Positions 62,924-64,000 of a stretch of DNA of 64,000 nt are shown here, piece after piece. Position 1 is the first letter of the stretch. Each line of letters begins with the position of its first letter. The stretch is from Massilia rhizosphaerae (GTDB lineage Bacteria; Pseudomonadota; Gammaproteobacteria; Burkholderiales; Burkholderiaceae_D), in assembly GCF_016093545.1 (NCBI RefSeq), contig NZ_JADKYX010000001.1, forward strand, positions 620,001 to 684,000, read 5' to 3'. The translations under genes and the position numbers were made by a program. The notes beneath the pieces were generated by a model. It made no database searches. It worked only from the letters and a program-made list of their open reading frames with translations, and was not told where the DNA came from.

Positions 62924-64000
62924 TTAGTCCGTGACTTCGAAGGCTTCTTCCAGCACGTCCAGTTTATAGGGCGTCGCGCCGGCGCTGCCCTGCCCGCCCG
63001 CGGCCTGCTCGAGCCGCCCGCGCACCTGCGCCAGGTAGTCGGCGCGCGCCTTGCGCAGCACGTAGTCGCGGAAGTTGGCCTGTTCCAGCTCGCGCCACGC
63101 GGCTTGCTTCGCGGTCTCGGAGCGCGCCCGGGCGGCCTCGAACGACGCTTCCGTGAGCACGGCGTCCGCGCCCGTCATCAATTCGTAGCCGTACGCCTGC
63201 ATGTAGTCGCGGGCCAGGGTCTCGATCACGCGGATGTCGTCGACGCTGAGCTGCTGCTTGAACTTGTCGGCGTTGGCCGGGATCGGCGCGAAGCAGTTCG
63301 ACGACCACAGCGCCGACAGCTTCGAGATCTTGCGCGCTTCCGGCGAATGCGCCACGTCGAGCATCTGCGGCAGGAAGTCGATGCCGGCGAAGCTGCAGAC
63401 GCTCCGCAGCGTCGCCTCCTGGTCGCTCAGGAAGTCTTCGTAGCGGATCGTGAGCGTGCGCTCGGGATAGCGGTCCAGCAGCGCGCGCGCCGCGTCGTGG
63501 GCCTGGACCCAGGTGCGGGCGTTGAGGGTGCTGTCGAAATCGTGGATGATGGCGCGGTTCATCGACGCCACCTGGCCGCGCGGATCGCGCACGACGTTCA
63601 GGAACAGCATGTCCGGGAACAGGCGCATCAATTCATCGGCGTAGTGGACGCTGTCCAGCGACTTGTCCATGACGATCTTCGCGCCCGTGCGCTCGCCCGC
63701 GCGCAGCAGCAGCTCCCACACGATGCGGTGCACGCTGCGCGGCTCGTGGCGCAGCTGTTCGAAGATCTCGACCGGGTCGTACACCATGTCCGGCCACTTG
63801 ACCATGCTGACGGCCTGCAGCCCGATGACGTCCACGACCAGCCGGAAATAGGCGCGGTCGTCCTCCAGGTCGCCGTACAGGGGCACGAGCGGCATGAAGT
63901 CGACGATGTGCAGCGGATAAGGCGAGTGGAATTCGGGATTGAAGTTCATGCGCAGCCGCAGCGCGTGGCTGCCGCAGCGGCGCAGCGGCATCATCAGCAA
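62924..64000 (-). CDS. Sulfotransferase family protein (partial, N-terminus beyond window)
   Basis: The gene runs off the right edge. The 358 visible residues begin in LMMPLRRCGSHALRLRMNF, which fits the 5'-phosphosulfate loop of PAPS-dependent sulfotransferases (RSGS/T type). Later come KIVMDKSLDSVHYADELMRL, FLNVVRDPRGQVASMNRAII with the 3'-phosphate-binding RDPRG, and TIRYEDFLSDQ. The protein would transfer sulfate from PAPS to an unknown sugar, lipid or peptide acceptor. The C-terminal 100 residues are helical and rich in alanine and glutamate. It is not clearly part of the LacI locus. Confidence 0.85.
   Translation of the reverse strand: MLMMPLRRCGSHALRLRMNFNPEFHSPYPLHIVDFMPLVPLYGDLEDDRAYFRLVVDVIGLQAVSMVKWPDMVYDPVEIFEQLRHEPRSVHRIVWELLLRAGERTGAKIVMDKSLDSVHYADELMRLFPDMLFLNVVRDPRGQVASMNRAIIHDFDSTLNARTWVQAHDAARALLDRYPERTLTIRYEDFLSDQEATLRSVCSFAGIDFLPQMLDVAHSPEARKISKLSALWSSNCFAPIPANADKFKQQLSVDDIRVIETLARDYMQAYGYELMTGADAVLTEASFEAARARSETAKQAAWRELEQANFRDYVLRKARADYLAQVRGRLEQAAGGQGSAGATPYKLDVLEEAFEVTD

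Overview
The window is GC-rich (well above 60 percent by eye), densely coded DNA from a free-living aerobic Gram-negative bacterium. The gene content fits a betaproteobacterium of the Burkholderiales, most likely Oxalobacteraceae (Massilia-like). The indicators are a cyoABCD-SURF1-RegB/RegA cluster, a TorF-family porin, CHASE/PAS/GGDEF/EAL proteins, a TonB receptor with a GH43 enzyme, and GTAGGGTGGGC palindromes. The assignment is inference from recognised protein families; no 16S gene is present.

Layout. Positions 1-3372 look like an accessory island: a decayed Tn3-family transposase with one terminal repeat, an orphan Hcp gene followed by an amidase effector and a probable immunity protein (visibly AT-richer), a ParE toxin with a ParC/stability-determinant-like antitoxin, and a scrap of a short-chain dehydrogenase. 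From 3373 the sequence reads as ordinary chromosome: a bifunctional penicillin-binding protein, a c-di-GMP protein, a CLC chloride channel with a divergent MarR regulator, a metallophosphoesterase lipoprotein and a ZIP zinc transporter.

Positions 13121-19864 hold one tightly overlapping minus-strand operon. It encodes the bo-type ubiquinol oxidase (cyoA, B, C, D), a SURF1 assembly factor and the redox two-component pair RegB/RegA, so oxidase and redox sensor are transcribed together. A divergent MFS transporter follows. Next come a palindromic repeat cluster, a manganese catalase divergent from a hemerythrin protein, lrgAB, a chemotaxis receptor and a TorF porin. The tyrosine catabolism block (hpd, a LysR regulator and divergent hmgA) comes after that.

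Positions 31545-42917 carry a CNNM/CorC-type protein, a split YeeE/YedE sulfur transporter pair, a second GGDEF-EAL protein with a degenerate GGDEF, and an aromatic-type amino acid permease. A cupin, a CxxC protein, a cysteine synthase family enzyme and an M16 peptidase remnant follow. An NsrR-like box lies before a group III truncated hemoglobin, and the block ends with a PAS hybrid histidine kinase.

Positions 43063-64000 carry a proline-rich membrane protein, a GH31 glucosidase, exonuclease III, a TetR/hydrolase divergent pair, the complete branched-chain 2-oxoacid dehydrogenase operon (E1 alpha, E1 beta, E2, E3) and a KefF/KefC-like potassium efflux pair. A carbohydrate locus (LacI regulator, TonB receptor, GH43) follows, and the window ends in a truncated sulfotransferase. 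Three intergenic loci (27.9, 57.8 and 62.8 kb) carry the same family of GTAGGGTGGGC palindromes. No tRNA, rRNA or CRISPR array was recognised.
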